From Trochalopteron elliotii (lineage: Eukaryota > Chordata > Aves > Passeriformes > Leiothrichidae): a stretch of DNA of 64,000 nt. The notes under the pieces are model-generated. The model worked only from the letters and a program-made list of their open reading frames with translations. It searched no databases and was not told the origin of the DNA. This document shows positions 1 to 13,440 of the stretch, in pieces. Position 1 is the stretch's first letter; every line of letters starts with the position of its first letter. The translations under genes and the position numbers were made by a program. The stretch is taken from NCBI GenBank assembly GCA_024734555.1, contig JANPWX010000639.1:290081-354080 (forward strand), in the 5' to 3' direction.

Positions 1-3000
1 TTAATGGACCTTTCTAGGCAGGAATAAAAAAGTAGGACTAACCAGTGCTTTTTACTAATATTGGGTGGGCAACACTAATACAGATAGAAGAAAAATTTTC
101 CAGGGGAAGAAGTGCCAATTTTGCATAGAAAGATTAATAAATGACCATAAAGTCAAAATAGGAACACACTCCCTTCACCAACACTTCTAAAATGTTTTTA
201 TATTCACAAGGTTTTTAAAAGATAAAACCCACAAAACTCATCTTAGTTCTAAGTCTAAATAAAAAAATATTTTTCTGATGCAATTTTTTGCATCTGAAAC
301 ACATATGTTGCTGTAAACACAGTGTTGCTGTAAATTCCTTATCAAGAGGTAACAAAGAAATGGATTTCTCTTTTCAGATCAAGAGAGCAGCTTTGGTAAT
401 GTCTGTATTCATTCATCTTTCCATTCCAAACATCATCCATCATGCCTTACATCCCTTACACTGGACTGCAGAAAACATACCTCAAATTCTACTTGGAATA
501 GCAATGCATCTTGAACAAAGCTGACTAAACTCAAAATTAGGTTTTCAACAACTGCATGTTAAAAAGAAAATCAATGAAAGAAAAACAGTGAGCTCTACTG
601 AACAAACATCCCACAGTTAAAAAAATATGTTTTGATTGATGAAGGAAAAAGCCATGACATTTTAGGTGGCTTAAAAGAAATTTCAAGGATCATATTAAAA
701 AGAAAGTTGGCATTCTATTAAAATATTGTTTTCCCAAGACGTAACTGGAATATACTGGGAAACAAGGATATAGTCTGGCTTTTCCTATTTCTCAAAGCAC
801 TTCATTAAATTTTATTTTCTTCATCTCATGTCCCCTGTTGAGGGAGTTTACATTCAGGATCATCAACTTTCTTGGTTGTGAAGCAGCTCTAATCCACTTA
901 CTTGATCCTCCTTCAATCAGTTAATCCCATGCTAATCCTGTGCTGGCCAGGCACAATGTGGAAAACTAAATGTATCACATTATCTACAAGAAAACTATTC
1001 AGGAATCTAGATCTGAATCCAAGACACTTTAATCTCTACAGAAAGGTCAGGATGAAACACTCAATAAGATTTATGATATCTACAAAAACAACAAGGTAAG
1101 CTCTAAGGACAAACAATATCTTTCATCAGATCAACTGATCCAGCTGGAAAAAGCAGACAACTTTCAGGCACAGAGACCCAGTGCACCTATGGGCAACCTC
1201 TGAGGTTTAGTTTAGATTATCCTTGCAGTGAAAATAAGTCTTTTAGCATTGGAAATTTACACAAATAACCTTTGCTAAGATAATTTTTTATACTCGTTAT
1301 GAAAACCACTTTCATGATGTAATTAGAAATAAATTTTCACTTTTTATTTTTATTAGAGCAACCCATAGGAATCTGTATGCTAGAACCAAAAATGCAGATG
1401 CATTTGTCAAAATTAGTTCTATTTGTAGTATTGGAAGCCTCTGTCCAGTCTCACAGATTTTTAAACTGAGTACATTGATTCCAGAGGGTCAATGGTCCTT
1501 TTCCAACAACTTAATTTCTGTTCTGACAAACAGTATGAATCACATTCTTTCATGAGAAAGTGTAGGTCAACGGAATTACTATGGAAAATGCAACTTCCTC
1601 TTGAGTGAACTTGCCAAGTGAATGTCTTCACTTATAGTACTTTGAATGTTACTCTAAGGGCATCTTTGCAAAGCAGTACCTCTTTGGGAGAAACAACCTC
1701 CTGCTATTCTTTCTTGTATGTGCCTGAACGTGCTTATCTACCTCCAGTCCTTTATGTAGGCAACAAGACGGCACAAGTGCTCCCATGGGAATATGATGCT
1801 TGTGTATGTCATCCTCCCTGAATTTTGTCCTGAATTTCCACTACTCCTGTGCATTATCAGTGGGATTCTTGATGATTTAAATGATTGTAGTTGCCTACAG
1901 CTGGACAAGCCCATGGCAAGTTCCTCCTCTGTGTGCATTGCTGTACCCTATCCTATTTTATTTCTCTTTCAGATATAGAAAGAGGTGTGCAGTGTAAAAT
2001 CATGGGGACAGAAACAAAAGAAACCATAAAAACACTGGGCAACTCAATGCAATGGTGTTGTTTTGTTCACAGACAGTCCCGCCTGCACAAAGGAAGTGAG
2101 GTGTGCTCACATTGAAAAGAAACAGACCCCTTCTGCAAGGCCAGGGCCCCAAGGCTTCTGCTCGTGAGGCTGCTGGTGCTCATGCCTTGGGCTCTGGAAG
2201 AAAATTGCTGGGACCTTCTTGTCTTACCTCCCCCATGGACAAGCACAGCTTCCTCCTCTCTGGGTGGTCTTTCCAGCAATGGAGGTCTTGTCCTTCTGCT
2301 CTGGTGTGACCCAGGAGTGAACTGAGCTCATTAAATGTGCTTGCCTTTCCTTTGAAAAAGAAAAGGGTTGAAATAGATAGATACAACTTATGACGATAAT
2401 GCATTTATATGAAAAAATAAAGACAGTGCACTTGTTTGTAAGAAATCAACAGCATTTCACCTCTGTGATACTTCTTTCCTGAGAGGCCACGATTGTCAGA
2501 TCACGCATTTGGAGACACGTCATTTCCAGAAGAGAGGAGTTAGACACACTCTTGATCGTGTGCTTCTGTTTATTCTGCGTAAGGGATCTAGGACACCTGT
2601 GTTAGTTTTAAAGCTACTACATGTACAGCACTTGACTGCTATATTTTGGCAAGTCCCAGCTGTTATTTCACATGTGTGAACTAAGAAAATACCCAAGGTA
2701 AACACAGACTTAGAAGAAGTACCAAAAACATTTACAATAAAGTGCAAGTATAGCCCAGTATGTTAACCTGCTAATATATACAGTGTGCTGGCCCTGATCT
2801 ATTTCCCTTTAGAGAGGCAAAGCAAAAGAGATGTAACAAAGCCTGTATGAAGCACCACAAGTGGTAACCAGTTTTTTTTTCTCCTAAAGCAGCAGCACCA
2901 CTATGAATTGCTTTTCTCTTTACTCACAGTTATTATCAGCCAAGCTTAACCACATACAGGCAGGCAATGCGGAATAGAAACACTTTTTTTTCTGTTCATT

Positions 3001-3839
3001 TTGTGCATCTGACAGAATTTAATTTAAAAAACAGTTTAAATCCAGATTACTTACATGTGTGCACATGCTCACACTCCCCCTCTACATACACAGTGTTAAA
3101 AGGACATTACTGATGATCATTTATTTTTCTCTGCTCTTGCTGCATTTCGTAATATCCCTTCTCTCTTGAAATACTGCCAGAGAAGATTGTCTTTAATAGA
3201 CTTCAATGGTGTCAAAAGAACCTCAGGAAATGAGAACTGAGGTGAACCTAAGGTCCACTGTGTGCCACCAGGACTCTGATTATACACACTGCTTTGTACA
3301 GGAGGCAAAGATCTGCACCTCCAATGTCTTGCCTCCAAAATCCAATATTCTGTCCACTCTCTGTCTCCTCTAATTAAAGCCAATTATTTTGACCTTCTTG
3401 GTTTCTTGTCCAGAAGTGATGTTCTTTTACAACCTCCTCTTGCTCACACTCAGTTTTGAGTTATGTCTCAGAAACTCTTAGATTTCATTAGAAATGAGTT
3501 TTACTAGAAAAACAGGGCTACTTTATCTCCGTGATTTCCTGTGTACGGGTCACATCCTTTTAAGTACGGCCATCATCTCTGTAAATACTATCCTTAGAGG
3601 TAAGCTTTCCAGCTGCCTCCTGACATGTCCTGACGTAACCACCCTGTAGTTTGTGAGCCAAATCTTCCATGGGGCAAATAAATAAAAAAGTGAGCTATTG
3701 ATTCAAATTAAATGATTCAAACAAGGAATTTCCAGGCAGAAACCTGAACCCAGATTAATGTTTCCTGATCTATTTAAGCCAGGAGCCTAGCAGGTATGAG
3801 AAGCTGTAGTAAGAAAGGTTAGCTCTTCATTAGTGAGAA
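1..3839. other. Gene-free stretch, nothing specific seen
   Basis: AT-rich unique-looking DNA. A polypyrimidine tract followed by AG just before position 1974 resembles a splice acceptor, but no matching exon with coding potential follows. I see no tandem repeat or recognisable transposon. Confidence 0.6.
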
Positions 3840-4160
3840 GACTGAATTTTTTAATGTGATTTCAGCACTTTGCATATCCAAGATCAGCTCAAGATCCAAA
3901 GGAACATTTCCCAATGTTTTAGCTCTCACTTGCTAAATTAATTCCTTATGTAAATGAGACCTGTTCTGATGAAGTTATGCAAGGTTGCTGTGTAATAACC
4001 ACATGCCATTTTGTGATTAACTAAATTTCTTGCTCAAAAGCTTTCAGGAGTGAAAGACAAGTACTGTATTTGTCCCATGTTTGACATGGCAATTTTCAAT
4101 TGAAATATCATGTCCCTCTAATTATAGGTGCTTCAAACTCACTAATGTTTTGCTTACATC
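3840..4160. promoter_or_regulatory. Candidate cis-regulatory block, POU/homeodomain-like motifs
   Basis: Two near-octamer sites are visible: CTTTGCAT at 3868-3875 and ATGTAAAT at 3948-3955, each 7 of 8 against ATTTGCAT or ATGCAAAT. There is also a perfect 12-bp palindrome TTTCAATTGAAA at 4094-4105 and a TAATTA homeodomain core at 4119-4124. Such motif crowding is typical of vertebrate conserved non-coding elements. These short motifs are also common by chance in AT-rich DNA, and conservation was not tested, so this is inference. Confidence 0.2.
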
Positions 4161-7100
4161 ACTCACTACTTCCATTCATCATAATCCAGGATTGCTCTAG
4201 TTCACTCAGCAGTAATTCTAGCTGGCTTTCATCATTCCCATGGAAAACATATACGAACAATTAAATCTCTCAGAAGAAGGAATCAACCTCATCTGGAGAT
4301 TTATGAAAGCATTGCAAAAAAAAGATCATGTATATATTTACGTGAGCAATAGCAATGAACAAGTATGTGAATATCTGATAATAGTATGGCTCATTTTGTC
4401 AATGGTGAAACACTAATTTGGTTTGATTCTTGAGAACTTCCTGTATAACCTGAAAAGAAGGAGAGGTGGGGAAAAGACAAGGAAAAGGCACATGTGCTTA
4501 TATATGGAAGTTCATAGAAAGACCCCTATGCAGTGCAATCTAGAAAACATTCATTTAATATAGTGATATAACTATGAAATATTTAAGTACAATATTTAGG
4601 AGTACAACAAAGTACATCTCTTTACTTTAAGGCAAGGAGTGCAGGTGCCCAAGGCAGAGAAAATTTTACCTCACTCCTTTCTTACCTTTGCAGGTTTGTA
4701 CATGCTGACCTCTGATCAACAATCTGCACTGTCCTTTCTGTTCTACCTGCTCTGATGACTTGTTTGAAGTCCTGCAGAAAATCCGTGTGAGGGCAGGAAA
4801 TGAAGAAAAGTCTTCTTGCGCCATGCTGTAACCATTAGACCACCCTCTTATGTAAGAGCATGAAGACATCACAATATCAGGTGAAAGGCACTTTTTTAGC
4901 TTTCCATGTATTTTAGCCAACATAGCTTTGCAATACTAGAGAACAAGCAGTAAGCATAATGGTTTGAGGGCTGATAGCTCTTAATGAAATATTTACATCA
5001 GGTGGATACTGACTTAATGTCGTCTTTACAAGCTCCCAATATGATGATTTATGTGTCCTTCCAGCCTTGAAAGAAAGAAATGAGGTTTAGCATTAACTTC
5101 CTAAAGGCTACAGCTGTGTTTTTACAAAGAAGGAAAGTAACTGATGGATAGCTGTCTAGGTGTAGATAATGTTAGTAATGAAGAATCTGAAGAAGTGGTC
5201 CTCATTTTGTGTATGCATACACAACATGAAGTAAAAGGAACAAGAGAAAGGAGGTGATGCAAATCTGCAGAAAGAAATTGGCATGGTTTCAAGATGTAAA
5301 AAAAACCCCTCTACAATACAGAGGATGCAGACTAAAACAGCAAAACAGGATTTGGTCAAGCTAGTGCACAGGTCTCCATCCGACAGACTGCTGTACAAAA
5401 CCAGTCCTTGTGATACAGATTTCCCTCGTGATGGAAATTTTTATAACTCACCAGCAAAAGACATTTTGATGTAAAAAGATGATACTTGGAGTCATGGAAT
5501 GATTTGAACCTTCAGAGTCAGGGCTAATATCAGGCCAGATTTAGTGTTCATGCCTGAAGCTCCTAAACCAGGGAATCCAGGTTTATTTTAATTCCATCCT
5601 TAGATAATCTGTCAGTACTTCAACTGCAGCATATACAAAACAACTGAAAATGGATAAACAGCTTAGCCCTCTTTGGGGTGCAAGTGGCCCTTCCGTTGAC
5701 CTCCAGGATTGTGTGTCATTTGCTCTAACACTACAACGTTCATACAGTTAGTGATATATCATCCGTGCCTTGATCCTTCTAGCTCACAGACATAATGGCT
5801 GAGAAAGAGGAATTGACTTTAATTTTCTGCTTTGCATGACATGACAAAAAGATTCTTCCAAGAACAAGCAGGTACTAAGAGGCAGCTGTTTTGGAGATAA
5901 AAAGCCTTACAAGGATCTTTTCAAGGAGTGAGATCCATGCAGAACTATCAGTGAGAGAGATTAGTACTGAGTAGAGCAGAGCAGGGATTATGAGTTAGGA
6001 AAAGAAAGTGCAGAGTCTTAAAAGAAACAATCTATCTTTATTGCCTTTTAAATCAATTAGGGATCAGACCACCAGCATTTCTACATCCTGCTTTTGCTCA
6101 TGGAACTGATAGATTATGAAAATGTTGACATTTCACTTACACTTGATAAGACTGCTTTTTTTAAAAGGGACATTATTTTTCGATGCATTACTTTTTAAAA
6201 GTAGTGTTGTAGCAATGATGGTCTAAGAGTAAAACCAAGGCCAGATGTGTAGAGAGAGGTATTGTCTTTTATTAAACTAAAATGGTTGAAAAAACAGACA
6301 AGATTTAGAACATGCCATCACTGTTCAGGTAAAAGGAATAAGACATCCTCAATTGCATCAAGCTAAACTGTGGAAAGAGATGAACTACAAGGTGACAGTC
6401 AATGACCCTGTTCAGGCTTACTGGGAGAAAGAGGCATGCAAACTGTCTATCATCTGCACTGTTCAAGAGGAGCACCCTTTATGATTCCTGATTCTGTTGG
6501 GGGAGTTTGAGGATTGCTGTCCCCAGAGACTGTAAGGGACAGGACATTTTTTTCCTTTTTTCTGAGTCTCATGCATGACAGGCTGCTTTTGACAGTACTT
6601 ATATACCTGCAGTGGGAAGTCAGGAGGCAGACAGACATCTTGCTGGTCAATGCACACATTCAGAACGGATTTAAGTCTTTGTAAAAAAGAGACCTGGAAG
6701 AACAGGATCACCATCTTTACGGATCCTGCAGATAGCATTGCTCAAGCAGGCATGTTTGAATTCTGCATGAAAAGAAAAATGTGTCTGAATAAAAACTATC
6801 CAAGCAAAAAAAGTCTCCCAACCATTGGTGTCTTCTACTTTCTAGTATATTTTGCCTTGGATTCAGCTATGCTTAGTAACTGTACATAAAACAAAGTTTT
6901 GTGTCTTGAAACCTAACTTGTATCCTTGCTCTGTAAAAGTCAATAAATAAATATGAACACTAATAAAATGTTAGAATTTAGATGAGGAAGCAGGGATTTA
7001 ATAAATGGTATGTAAGTACAGTCTTAAAAATAAATGTTTTGGAGACTTTTCTGTTCCCATTCTAGTGTAATTCACAGAGATGTGATCACAAATATTTCAC

Positions 7101-7720
7101 AAGGACACTAATCCAGCCAGGCAGTAGAAGTAGTGCTCCCAGTGAACCAACAACAATGACTGAAAAAGAAGGTAATGCAAATGCTGTGCATTAGAAATCA
7201 ATGCACAAATATTGCAAAGTTCTGCAAAATTACATGCCAACTGTGATCAGCCTAGAAATGTGTGGGCAAAAAGGGCTAAAACTACAGAGAAACTAATAGT
7301 TTCAAAATTTTCTCATGTATTAATATAGTGTTAATTTTCTGGAGTGCCTGTCTTCAGAAAAGATGGCATTTTACAGATGACAAAAAGATTGATTATGTCA
7401 TTAGCTATTAATATTTTTCAGCATTTGTATCTTGATGGACTGGTGGGGAGATGATTGCAGAGCATCCACCTTCAGGATGGGAAATGAGCACAGATGCTTC
7501 CTGCTGGTTCTGGGACCCAACCTATGAGGAGCCATCAAAATGACAATATACACCTGTGGGGTTTTCCATAGGATGAATAAGAAAGAGTTAACAGCACTTG
7601 GGAAGGGCTCCTTTGGGAACTCTGACAGACTGTTTGTCAGATTTGTTTCAGATCTTGGTAAAATGTCTTAATTCTCCTTTGGCTCATTGGATATCTGTTC
7701 AGCAATTATTAAGCTGGTTA
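4161..7720. other. Gene-free stretch, nothing specific seen
   Basis: Ordinary AT-rich DNA. Frames around 6450-6890 overlap on both strands with unremarkable composition, and I read them as chance. No repeat family was recognised. Confidence 0.6.
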
Positions 7721-7740
7721 AAAAGTTCTTGAGAACTTTT
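7721..7740. repeat. Short inverted repeat, 9-bp arms
   Basis: AAAAGTTCT (7721-7729) and AGAACTTTT (7732-7740) are exact reverse complements around a 2-base centre. The inner GTTCT/AGAAC halves resemble steroid-receptor half-sites but are in the wrong relative order for a canonical response element. No function can be assigned. Confidence 0.5.
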
Positions 7741-7767
7741 AAAAAATTCACACCATATCATCTCCAC

Positions 7768-7788
7768 AAAAAAAAAAAAAAAAAAAAA
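7768..7788 (+). repeat. Poly-A tract, 21 bp
   Basis: An uninterrupted run of 21 A. It could be the tail of an old retroposed sequence. However, no AATAAA or ATTAAA lies in the 30 bases upstream and no target-site duplication is obvious, so a simple homopolymer is the safer reading. Confidence 0.85.
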
Positions 7789-7913
7789 TCTGTATTTGCT
7801 CCAGAGTGTTGAAAATGCTCAGAAGCAACAAACAACGATTTTGTTTCTCCAGGATTACACTTAGGCAATTAACTCCTTTTTTTTTCTTTAAACCTTTTTA
7901 GGTAGATAATATT

Positions 7914-7960
7914 ATCAATATATTATTATATCAATATATTATTATATCAATATTATTATT
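7914..7960. repeat. 16-bp AT-rich tandem repeat, about 2.9 copies
   Basis: The unit ATCAATATATTATTAT occurs exactly at 7914-7929 and 7930-7945, then as an imperfect, shortened third copy to 7960. It is followed by very AT-rich DNA to about 8045. This is a minisatellite-like expansion likely to vary in length between individuals. Confidence 0.85.
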
Positions 7961-8045
7961 TTCTGTTTATCTTTCTGTAAAATATATACATACACATCTA
8001 TAGTGTGTGGGTATTTATGAATATAATTATAATTTATCGAAATAT

Positions 8046-10320
8046 AAATGCAATTATAGTCCTGTAATTTTTATAATGTTTAATAATGATGTGCAGTGTT
8101 AAATTATACCCACCTTTTCATGTTCCTCTAAGACAGAAAAAAAAAAGGCACAAACAGCCAACATGTCAGGCCTGTTGCTATTGGTGGTACCTTGAGACAA
8201 ATTTTGCTATTTCTGAGGCTGAGGCCCTTTCCAGAAGCCAGCAGGAGACTCACACTAAGCCTAACAGGGCATCCACTAACCACTGCAAAAGCTCATCTGC
8301 CCCACTCACCTCTCTGCCTCATGGGCCCCCAGCCTCAGGTGAAACCACATAACCCTGAAAGGAGATGTGGAGCAGCACAGTGAGTGATGGAGACAGGCTT
8401 TGGTGCTCACTGGCTGCTACCTTTTCTGTGGAATCCTTTTCCCTGGGTCATTTCTGTTAGCTTTCAGTGATGTATTGTCATGCCAGTACATATAAATCAC
8501 TACAGAATAAACCACAACCCTTTGGCATCTTGATCCTGATGAGGACCAGGCTTAAACTCCACCCATTCACATACCTGAAATAATGTGACCATTTGATTGC
8601 CTACAATGCAAGTTTTTGTCCTCAATTTGATTTGAAAGAAACCCTTGCAGTGAAAATACATGTGCAAGCTAGGTCATTCTGGGGGAAATGGAGAACCTGA
8701 AAACAAAAATACCTTTTGCAAGCTAGGAATGATTCCATTTATATATAAAATTCTTAGTGCTAGTTTGTCACTCTGTGAGCTGTTTGTGTGTATGTGGACA
8801 CAATACCTTGGCATAATATTTACTGAGTCCAAACACATTTTTATCATATGCTTAGATGCTGAGGTGATTTATTTTTTTGGATGCCATGGGGTCATTAGCA
8901 GCTTAATGCTGGGGGTGGCCAAAAAAGGGGTCATGATGTGCTGCCCTAACTTTTTGCCTCCTTCCCAAAACCTTCTCAAGTCTTGTGAAGTCACAGGATT
9001 GCAAGGAGAAAGGTAAGCTTATATCCAGTGAGGCAAGGGAATGTCCAGCCCCAGGGCAAAAGTGTGCACATTCATCCTGTACCACTGAGTCTGAGAGGGA
9101 ACAGTGCCAGGCCCTCAAGTCATTCTGCTGTACAGCAGGCAGATTACTCTTAATACAAAAAATGTAAACCACGATAAATGGGAGCAGATTTTAGCTATGA
9201 TAGTCCATGTAGGCTTGAATGCATGAGTTAATTCTTTGATGGAAGTCTGAGCTTTTGCATTTTTGACAGATACATTTCTGTTCATATGGATGTTTTTATA
9301 AAAAGTGATAATATAAATAAAAAGTATAGCTTCTTCCAATTCAGACTCCTGTAAATGAAACATATAATTTTAGCAGGTCAAAATACTGCATTCTGCTTTA
9401 AAACTGTAGCTATATTCAGTTCCAGCTGAAAAAAGTAGCTCAGGTCTATCATGTTTAACATATATATGAGTTTTATTCTATTTACTCCTTCTTTAAAAAG
9501 ACGTAAAGCAAAAGAAAATTTGAATATCCTAAGTCAGAAAATCCAAAAAACTAGCCAAAAGAAATGTGTCTGTCCACTCTTTAGTGAATTAATGCATTGT
9601 CCAAAGAACATGTGCTTTGTAAATACATAGGCCTTTCTTGCAGGGGTTCCAGCTGTGCAGTGTAGGACCACCTGGAATAACAATGGAGGCACTAGAATTA
9701 CTTTTTTTGCACATACAGCAGCCAGGATTAGGTCCTACTGCATACAAGAAAACTTTTTTTCTTTTGAAGATGTTCCCAGCCAGCAACACCTTTATGAAGA
9801 GTAAAAGTTGAAATTTAAATACTTGAGTTGTGTCTCCCATCTATTTGGGTCCAGCACACTGTAATTGGTTCTCTTGATTAAATCTACTGCATGACAGGGA
9901 AACCCTATGAAAGAAAGGTGGTCTGTCTCTAACATTCCAGTTAGATGGTAGAATTTTATACATATTCCTTACTCTTAGCCTCCAGTAGAGATCACATTCT
10001 TTGAGTTATGGATAGGTCCCAAGGCTGAAGGGAGCCAAATTTCTGTCTTCCATTACCCAGTAGGAAATGGGAAAATTTAAATGTACGTGGAGTGGTGCAG
10101 TTAGTCAACATCACATCTGAATTACCAGTAATTCAACAGGAAGAGTTAGGGGAGGGAACAAATAGGGAAATTACTATCCTACAAAGAATTTTGCAAGAGT
10201 TTTACAAGAGTATAATCCATTACATGATGATAGGAAACTTGATTGGCAGTCGGCAGGAATATTAAGTGCATCTATTTTAATACCTGTGTACTTCTAAAAT
10301 ATTCCAAACCTCACTCCCTG
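8046..10320. other. Gene-free stretch, nothing specific seen
   Basis: There is a strong donor-like AAAG/GTAAGC near 9010-9017. The 118-codon frame running into it ends at the TAA inside that donor and looks random. No repeat or RNA gene was recognised. Confidence 0.55.
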
Positions 10321-10333
10321 TTTTTTTTTTTTT
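10321..10333. repeat. Poly-T run, 13 bp
   Basis: Thirteen consecutive T, followed about 40 bases later by an A-rich run. Simple sequence with no associated element recognised. Confidence 0.85.
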
Positions 10334-10784
10334 CCCTTTACACTCACTATAGTGACAAAGCCACCTTTTTTATTTAAAAAAAAAAGGCATTTAAAATGTC
10401 TGTTTCATGCCTCCTAGAGTCAGGGCATTTTTTTTCTACTTTTTAATATGATTAATAACTCTAACAGGTATTTTCAAAGCCAAACAGCTGGGATATTGCT
10501 CAAGAAACAGCTGTTTCATTGCTAAATATATCCTTATTTCACCAGTCATCAGCTTGCTGAAGTTTTGCTGGTTACTTGCCTTTAAACATTTGCTGATAGT
10601 GAGAAAGTCCTGGTACTTAATCATAGCTGGTGCTACAAAAGCCGGAGCTACTTTGAAAAAATAATACACAGAGAAAAACATTGGCAGAAGGCTTTTTTCT
10701 TTGAGGGTGGGGAGGGTTTTTTTTGTTTCAATGCCACACATTAGGTTGCAGCCAGATGTTCATGTTATAGATCCTGCCTGGATT

Positions 10785-10814
10785 AAAAAAAAAAAACACA
10801 CACACACACAAAAA
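10785..10814. repeat. A12 run joined to a (CA)7 microsatellite
   Basis: Twelve A (10785-10796) run directly into seven CA units (10797-10810), then a short A run. This compound simple repeat is a likely length-polymorphic marker. Confidence 0.85.
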
Positions 10815-12419
10815 TCCCCTTTTCATTCAAAAACGTCAATATCGTTTAACAGCAAATGTAATATAATTACAGTATTCAATAAACATTTAACAAGACACAG
10901 ACATTTTCTGCAAGAAAATATTACTAGAGTGAGCCTTTTAGCAGTTTAGCAGTTAAATTAGTAATTTCTTTTATAACATCTGGTGAGCAGTCTCTAATTT
11001 CTAAAGTTTTGGAACAAAGAGACATTGGGCAGATTTTGAGTTATGAATAATTTGCCAGTTGTTTACCTTTATGCCAATCTAATTCTGCACTGCATAGATG
11101 CAATTGAATACATCACAAATGTGTTTTCCATAAAAACCCCTAAAATGCAGGAGGGGGAAGGTAGAGAAAAAGTTCAAGCCACTCTGGCCCTTCCCAGGCA
11201 TTGCCATGCCTGTTGCCATCCTCCTTGCCTCTCTCAACATGCGATTGAGCCTCAGCAACCCACTCTGAGCTCCCAAAATTCCAGAGTGTCTCTGTGCACT
11301 AACTCCAACCAAAGCAGTTGACCTTAGTAGAAACCTTTGCATAAACTGTGTGGATTTGGGATCAAGTCCAATGAGAAGCCCTCGTGGCAAGAGCAGTCTC
11401 TCAGGAAGTGGGAGAGAGGCAAGGGACCATCTGCGTGGGGGAGGATGGCCCCAGCCACCTGCTAATGTGCTTCTGGGCAGCCTTGGGACATGACCCATGG
11501 AGTAGGAAGGCTTCTTCCACATGGAGATGTTGCCAAGCCACTAAACACTTTGCTGTGCTGAGAGCTTTTCCTGGGTACTGTTAGTCTCTAATATCCCAAT
11601 ACTTCTTGCTCTGTGTTTTTCCTTACTTGGCTGAAGATCTCAGATGAGTTTGTGGGCATTACCCTCCCCCTTGCAGCTCAGTGCTTGCCTGCACCACAAC
11701 TGCAGTGGTTGCAGTGATACCTCCTCTGCAGGACTTAGGTCAGCCCCCCACACCTACTGTGACCACTTCCGTCCACCGTGGGGGTTGGATCCATCCTGCA
11801 TTTCAGCCTCTACAATCCTGTGTGTTGGGAGAAGACCTCCAGGAAGTAACTGACCTGCATCCAGTGCTCCACAAACCACATGCTGGAAACAGTGTGATAA
11901 ACCTTTCTCTAAGCTGTGGATTTCCAGAACACAGTTAATTTATTGCCCCTTATCTCGAATGAATGATAACACCGAAGTTAGTAAAAATTACTCTTTGTCA
12001 TCATGTCATCCATCAAAGATACAAGATTTTTGTTTATTTTAGATGAAAGGTATAATTATTAGCCTATTTCTAAGTGCCATAATTTGTATTCTTTAATCCA
12101 CAAAATTAAACCTGCAAGATTTTTTTAATGTATATGTTCCATACATGCTCATAAAACTTCTGGAAAAGTTTTGTCCATAAAAATGGTCTTTTAAAATATG
12201 CCTCCTGTTTTTTAAAGCATCAATGTTGAAAGCCCAGAAGAAAATCTCTTCTTGTGGGTGTTTTTGTTGTGTGCTGTGCATGGCTGGATCTCATTTGCCT
12301 TGTGTTGGCCATTCAGTGACATCAGCTGAGACTGGTGCAAATATAGGCCAGAATGTTATCTGATGTAAAGCACAATAGTGAATTTTTAACTCATCAGATC
12401 CTTTCCTTTTTCTGCCTGC
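10815..12419. other. Gene-free stretch, part of it GC-richer
   Basis: The part at about 11140-11560 is less AT-rich than its surroundings. It carries a 147-codon frame on the minus strand (11079-11522) and shorter frames on the plus strand. The minus-strand translation is rich in R, L, P and S with no recognisable domain. A lncRNA exon is possible but not shown. Confidence 0.5.
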
Positions 12420-12437
12420 TTTTTTTTTTTTTTTTTT
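12420..12437. repeat. Poly-T run, 18 bp
   Basis: Eighteen uninterrupted T followed by CC. Read on the minus strand it would be an A tail, but no retroposon body was recognised beside it. Confidence 0.85.
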
Positions 12438-13089
12438 CCAAAAAAGTTCAGAGGAGGCAGAAATAAAGCACACATACTTGTGGAGGTTTTGTGCTTTGCT
12501 TGATCATCCAGTGCACTTCCAGTTCCCCTGCAGGTCATGCAAACATAAACAATCCTTAAAGAGGAAAGAGAGAGAAAAGAAGAAACAGAAGCTTAAGCTA
12601 GTCTTTGTTTTGCTCTCAGTAACTCACTTCCACATGTGAGAAGTGAGCAATATTTTCTTCTCTAGCCTTAAACCCCAAAGCAAAGCTACATAGCAGAAAG
12701 AAAGGACATGTTTGCAAACACCAAGCAGCATCAGAAATTAGAGGCAGAACAAACCATTTTGTCTTTGGAGAACAAAACTACTTTGGATCAGTAGGGAAGG
12801 GCACTCTGAATTCAAAATCTGCTAAGGCACAGAAGGACACTAAAGACGGAAGTGCATTTTGTGCCTTTGATGGTAGACGATCAGTTGTTTGCAATGATAA
12901 AAGTGCACAGTCTGTCCAAATTCTGTGCTGCCTTCACTGCAGATGCTTTTTGCTCTAATGACTGTGAACAGCCTTTGTGACCACTGCAGGTAACAGGACT
13001 CAGCCTTCTCATGCCTTTATGAGTGCACCTCATTGTCACCTGCTAGGCCAAAGAACAGGAATGCAAATGGGAATAGGCAGAGTTGAGGA

Positions 13090-13440
13090 TAATTAATTCA
13101 GTGAGATGAGAGACATTTTAATGGAGAATGTGATTTTTTAGGAGGTGGTGATAATTGTGTGGGATCCTTTTTTCTTTTCTTCATGATTTGGCATTTTTCT
13201 GCTGCAGAGCAGCAGAGCATATCTGGGATGTGACGCTCTGTGGTAAGTGCTCCATCCAGCTGCAATATAAACAGAGCTTTTCACGGCACATTCTAAAGCT
13301 GTAACATTAAGGAGAATAATGGACGATGCCTTTTGATATCTTTGTGTAAACGAAGAATTTTATTACAGTGAATTACCATGTTAATTTATGAAAAGTAAAC
13401 AAAACCAAGTGCAAAACTGATTCAATGTATAACCTAACTT
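13090..13440. promoter_or_regulatory. Candidate enhancer-like block with three forkhead motifs
   Basis: Three forkhead-type cores lie within 135 bp on the plus strand: ATAAACA at 13267-13273, GTAAACG at 13346-13352 and GTAAACA at 13395-13401. The first and third fit RTAAAYA exactly. A TAATTA homeodomain core is at 13090-13095. Same-strand clustering of forkhead sites is a feature of some vertebrate enhancers. Conservation and activity are untested, and AT-rich background raises the chance rate. Confidence 0.25.

Noticed and set aside
7420..7788. Possible retroposed transcript ending in the 21-A tract
   Set aside because: No polyadenylation signal near the tract, no target-site duplication and no recognisable transcript upstream.
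8660..9016. 118-codon frame ending at a strong splice-donor-like AAAGGTAAGC, suggesting an exon
   Set aside because: The frame has no recognisable content, and a single donor match without a coding exon or clear acceptor is common by chance.
11079..11522. 147-codon open frame on the minus strand
   Set aside because: It is in a GC-richer patch with frames on the opposite strand too. The translation shows no domain, signal or family pattern.
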